A stretch of 64,000 bases of DNA from Streptomyces sp. 846.5 (GTDB lineage: Bacteria > Actinomycetota > Actinomycetes > Streptomycetales > Streptomycetaceae), in the NCBI RefSeq assembly GCF_004365705.1, contig NZ_SOBN01000001.1:3024001-3088000 (forward strand), written 5' to 3'. Below, piece by piece: positions 61,125 through 64,000 of the stretch; position 1 is the stretch's first letter, and each line of letters starts with the position of its first letter. Under the pieces are notes generated by a model. The model ran no database searches, was not told the origin of the DNA, and saw nothing but the letters and a program-made list of their open reading frames with translations. The position numbers were made by a program, and so were the translations under genes.

Positions 61125-63818
61125 ATGACCGGATCGAGCGCGAGCGCCGACCAGGCAGCGGACGCCTCCGGCACCATGCCCGACGACGCCTCCGATCCGC
61201 CCCCGCCGACCGATCCGGGGCCCGAACCCGACCCGACGGCCACCGACAAGACCCCTGTCGTGGACCTGGTCAAGATCCCCGGGCTGCAGCACCGCTCGAC
61301 GCTGCCGGCCGAGACCCGCGCCAGTTCGCACGTCGCGGTGGACGAACCGCTGCTGGCCGCCCGGGTGCACCGCCCGTCCGACCTGATCCGCTTCCTGCTG
61401 GGCATCCTCGGCGTCGCCGCCGTCCTGGTGCTGGCCAGCATCGCCACCTCGACCACCACCGGGCTGCAGAGCGACATCTCGGCGGGGGTCACCAAGGTCC
61501 CCAGCTTCCTCACCACCATCACCGGGGTCATCTCCACCGCCGCGGTGCTGATCGTCCCGCTGGCCTTCGCGGTGGAGCGGCTGATCAAACGGGACGGCCT
61601 GCGGGTCGCCGACGGCGTCCTGGCGGCAGTGCTGGCGCACGGCATCTCGCTGGCCGTCGACCTGTGGGTGGTCAAGGCCGCGCCGGAGTCCATCACCGCG
61701 GCGCTGACCCAGCAGATCCCCAACACCACCACGCTGACCGACCCGGTGCACGGCTACCTCACCCCCGTCATCGCCTATATGACGGCCGTGGGCATGGCCA
61801 GCCGACCGCGCTGGCGGGTCGCGCTGTGGGGCGTGGTCCTGCTGGACGGGCTCTCCGAGCTGATCAGCGGACACACCACCCCGCTGTCCATTGCAGTAAC
61901 CATCCTGCTGGGCCTGACCGTGGCCTACGGCACCCTCTACGCCGTCGGCACCCCGAACGTCCGCCCCACCGGCGAAACCCTGCTCGTGGGGCTGCGCAGG
62001 GTCGGCTTCGCCCCGCTCAGCGCCCACCGCTCCTCCGACGGCCCCGAGGGCACCCGCCGCTACCTGGTGATCCAGGACCAGGCGCTGCCGCTGGACGTCC
62101 ATGTGATCGACCGTGAGCAGCAGGCCTCCGGCTTCTTCTACCGGCTCTGGCGGCGGCTGCAGCTGCGCACCGTCACCGTCCGCTCCAGCCCCCAGTCGCT
62201 GCGCCAGGCCCTGGAGCAGGAGGCGCTGATCGCCTACGCCGCCAACGCGGCCGGGGCGCACTCGCCCAAGCTGATCGCCACCTCCGAGCTCGGCCCGGAC
62301 GCGGTGATCCTGGTCTACGAGCGGGTCGAGGGCCGCTCGCTGGACCTCGCGGACGACGACGAGCTCACCGACGAGGTCCTCGCCGACGCCTGGACCTCGG
62401 TCAAGGCCCTGCACGACCGCCGGATCGCGCACCGCCGGCTGACCAGTGAGTCGCTGCTGGTCACGCATCCGTCAGCGACCGCCCCGAACAGCGGGATCTG
62501 CCTGATCAACCTGGCCGGCGGCGACATCGCCTCCGGCGACCTGACGCTGCGGATGGACCTGGCCCAGCTGCTCACCACGCTGGCCCTGCGGGTCGGTCCG
62601 GAACGCGCGGTGGCCTCCGCCAACAAGGTGCTCGGCTCGAGCCGGACCGCGAGCGCCATGCCGCTGCTGCAGCCGGTCGGGCTGCACCGCTCCACCCGGA
62701 TGGCGCTCAAGCACCACAACAGCGAGCACAAGGCCGCGGTGGCCGCGGCCCGCGCCGAGCAGATGAAGGCCGGGGTCAAGGTCGAGGACGCGCTCACCGA
62801 CAACCCCGATCCGCAGGACTTCCTGTCGCAGATCCGCGAGCAGATCCTGGAGGTCGCGCCGCAGGCCCCGGTGGAGCCGGCCAGGCTGCAGCGGCTCAAG
62901 CCGAGGACCCTGATCACCCTGGTCGCCGGGGCGTTCGCGGCCTACCTGCTGCTGGGCCAGCTCGCGGCCGCCAACCCGACCAGCGCGTTCAGCCACGCCA
63001 AATGGGCCTGGGCGCTGGCCGCGCTGGCGGCCTCCGCGCTCAGCTACGTCGGCGCGGCGATGAGCCTGGCCGGCTTCGTGCCCGAGCAGCTGCCGTTCTG
63101 GCGGACCCTGTGGGCCCAGGTCGCGGGCAGCTTCGTGAAGCTGGTGGCCCCGGCCGCGGTCGGCGGGGTGGCCCTGAACACCCGCTTCCTGCAGCGGGCC
63201 GGGGTGCGCTCGGGACAGGCCGTGGCCAGCGTCGGTGCCTCCCAGCTGGTCGGCCTGGGGATGCACATCCTGCTGCTGCTGGGCTTCGGCTTCGTCGCCG
63301 GGACCGGCAGCGGCAAGGGCTCGGACATCCCCTCCTCGCGCACCGTGATCGCCGGGCTGCTGGTGGCGGCGGTGCTGGTACTGGTGGGCGCGGCCGTCCC
63401 GCCGGTCCGGCGCTGGACGCTGACCCGGCTGCGCACCCTGTTCATCGGCGTGATCCCGCGAATGCTGGACCTGCTGCGCTCCCCCACCAAGATCGCCACC
63501 GGCTTCGGCGGCATCATCATGGTCTCGCTGGCGTTCGTGGCCTGCCTGGACACCAGCATCCGCGCCTTCGGCCAGTCACTGCCGTTCGCCACCATCGCCG
63601 TCGTCTACCTGGCCGGCAACGCGGCCGGATCAGCCGTCCCCACCCCCGGCGGGATCGGCGCGATCGAGACCCTGCTCATCGGTGGGCTCACCGGCGCAGG
63701 GCTGCCGCTGACGGTGGCGACGCCGGCCGTGCTGCTGTTCCGGCTGCTGACCTTCTGGCTGCCGGTGCTGCCCGGCTGGATCGCCTTCAGCTATCTGCAA
63801 CGCAAGGAAGCCCTGTGA
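61125..63818 (+). CDS. Membrane protein with pseudokinase-like and LPG-synthase-like domains
   Basis: 897 residues. A Pro/Asp-rich N-terminus (1-90) is followed by about six membrane helices (90-280), a soluble kinase-like domain (about 300-500) and a C-terminal UPF0104/lysylphosphatidylglycerol-synthase-like membrane domain (about 600-895, with AGNAAGSAVPTPGGIGAIE). The kinase catalytic loop is degenerate, IAHRRLTSESLLV near residue 436, lacking the catalytic Asp and Asn, and no DFG is seen. It may sense or flip a lipid-linked compound; substrate unknown. Confidence 0.78.
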   Translation: MTGSSASADQAADASGTMPDDASDPPPPTDPGPEPDPTATDKTPVVDLVKIPGLQHRSTLPAETRASSHVAVDEPLLAARVHRPSDLIRFLLGILGVAAVLVLASIATSTTTGLQSDISAGVTKVPSFLTTITGVISTAAVLIVPLAFAVERLIKRDGLRVADGVLAAVLAHGISLAVDLWVVKAAPESITAALTQQIPNTTTLTDPVHGYLTPVIAYMTAVGMASRPRWRVALWGVVLLDGLSELISGHTTPLSIAVTILLGLTVAYGTLYAVGTPNVRPTGETLLVGLRRVGFAPLSAHRSSDGPEGTRRYLVIQDQALPLDVHVIDREQQASGFFYRLWRRLQLRTVTVRSSPQSLRQALEQEALIAYAANAAGAHSPKLIATSELGPDAVILVYERVEGRSLDLADDDELTDEVLADAWTSVKALHDRRIAHRRLTSESLLVTHPSATAPNSGICLINLAGGDIASGDLTLRMDLAQLLTTLALRVGPERAVASANKVLGSSRTASAMPLLQPVGLHRSTRMALKHHNSEHKAAVAAARAEQMKAGVKVEDALTDNPDPQDFLSQIREQILEVAPQAPVEPARLQRLKPRTLITLVAGAFAAYLLLGQLAAANPTSAFSHAKWAWALAALAASALSYVGAAMSLAGFVPEQLPFWRTLWAQVAGSFVKLVAPAAVGGVALNTRFLQRAGVRSGQAVASVGASQLVGLGMHILLLLGFGFVAGTGSGKGSDIPSSRTVIAGLLVAAVLVLVGAAVPPVRRWTLTRLRTLFIGVIPRMLDLLRSPTKIATGFGGIIMVSLAFVACLDTSIRAFGQSLPFATIAVVYLAGNAAGSAVPTPGGIGAIETLLIGGLTGAGLPLTVATPAVLLFRLLTFWLPVLPGWIAFSYLQRKEAL

Positions 63819-63838
63819 CCAGGGGTCACAGGGCTTCC
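63806..63838. terminator. Perfect bidirectional terminator hairpin
   Basis: 15-bp perfect stem, GGAAGCCCTGTGACC (63806-63820) / GGTCACAGGGCTTCC (63824-63838), loop AGG. It overlaps the stop codon of the membrane protein and precedes the end of the convergent MoeZ-type gene. Confidence 0.8.
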
Positions 63839-63855
63839 CGGGCGAGCCGGACCTA

Positions 63856-64000
63856 CTAGTAGACCGGCTTCTCGGGCTCGATCTGGTTGACCCAGCCGAT
63901 CACGCCGCCGCCCACGTGGACCGCGTCGGCGAAGCCGGCCGAGTGCAGCACGGCCAGCACCTCGGCCGAGCGCACCCCGGTCTTGCAGTGCAGCACGATC
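63856..64000 (-). CDS. moeZ: MoeZ/MoeB-type rhodanese C-terminus (5' part outside window)
   Basis: The last 47 codons of a gene entering from the right edge. The rhodanese active-site loop LHCKTGVRS is visible with its catalytic Cys, followed by HVGGGVIGWVNQIEPEKPVY and TAG. In actinobacteria such C-termini belong to MoeZ, a fused E1-like adenylyltransferase/rhodanese that makes thiocarboxylates on MoaD and other small carriers. The pathway link to moaE at 35465 fits. Confidence 0.75.
   Translation of the reverse strand, partial: IVLHCKTGVRSAEVLAVLHSAGFADAVHVGGGVIGWVNQIEPEKPVY

Overview
The window is about 72% G+C by eye, with strong third-position GC bias, long antisense shadow frames, GTG/TTG starts, a sigma-R/RsrA thiol-stress pair, a DasR/DasABC chitobiose system, a WblC/WhiB7 regulator, a mycoredoxin and an AdnA/AdnB-type helicase-nuclease pair. 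Together these indicate a chromosomal segment of an actinomycete of the Streptomycetaceae (Streptomyces, Kitasatospora or Streptacidiphilus type). The gene content and order look like conserved core chromosome. I see no insertion sequence, prophage, integrase, CRISPR array or biosynthetic cluster.

Layout. 1-7 kb: chitooligosaccharide utilisation. A divergent, partial DasA-like lipoprotein gene faces dasA-dasB-dasC-dasD, with the DasR-type GntR regulator gene downstream on the same strand; the shared control region holds four DasR-like 16-bp operators. 7.2-11.4 kb: DUF3311/solute symporter pair, histidine phosphatase, LAxTG surface protein and GNAT acetyltransferase. 11.4-15.1 kb: class Ia ribonucleotide reductase nrdA-nrdB behind a pair of NrdR-like boxes and a cobalamin riboswitch. 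15.1-20.1 kb (minus strand): VKOR-family protein, peptide deformylase, TPR protein and two membrane HD/HD-GYP proteins. 20.3-21.7 kb: rsrA-sigR with a sigma-R autoregulatory promoter and a longer sigma-R isoform start. 21.7-28.9 kb: SRAP protein, M50-like membrane protease, aroA, rsgA, SMR exporter, MarR regulator, hisN, DedA protein and a Fur-family regulator. 28.9-33.2 kb: a SEL1-repeat protein, two initiator tRNA genes each with its own terminator, and a short, internally deleted UPF0182 membrane protein.

33.4-43.1 kb: PPA1309-family protein, PDZ/Lon-like protease, a 55-residue membrane protein, moaE, an SDR epimerase, a DUF2342 metalloprotease-like protein, a Nudix hydrolase, an M48/YgjP-like metallopeptidase, a ThiF/E1-like protein, an ABC1 (UbiB) kinase and a 52-residue Arg-rich protein. 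43.3-53.4 kb: wblC with a long leader (promoter with AT-box, upstream ORF, antiterminator and intrinsic terminator), uvrD2, mrx1 with its own sigma-R promoter, a HutC-type GntR regulator, an RsbW-like ATPase, nudC, an M20 dipeptidase, an EEP-family phosphatase and a PP2C/SpoIIE phosphatase. 53.5-64 kb: adnA-adnB, an alkyltransferase-like protein, a pseudokinase/LPG-synthase-like membrane protein and the 3' end of a MoeZ-type rhodanese protein.

Functional themes are GlcNAc/chitin sensing (das), DNA precursor supply with dual NrdR/B12 control (nrd), thiol-oxidative stress (sigR-rsrA, mrx1), antibiotic-induced resistance control (wblC attenuator) and DNA repair (uvrD2, adnAB, ATL, SRAP). The most informative non-coding structure is the wblC leader, where an upstream ORF, an 11-nt antiterminator segment and a U-tract terminator can be read directly from the sequence.
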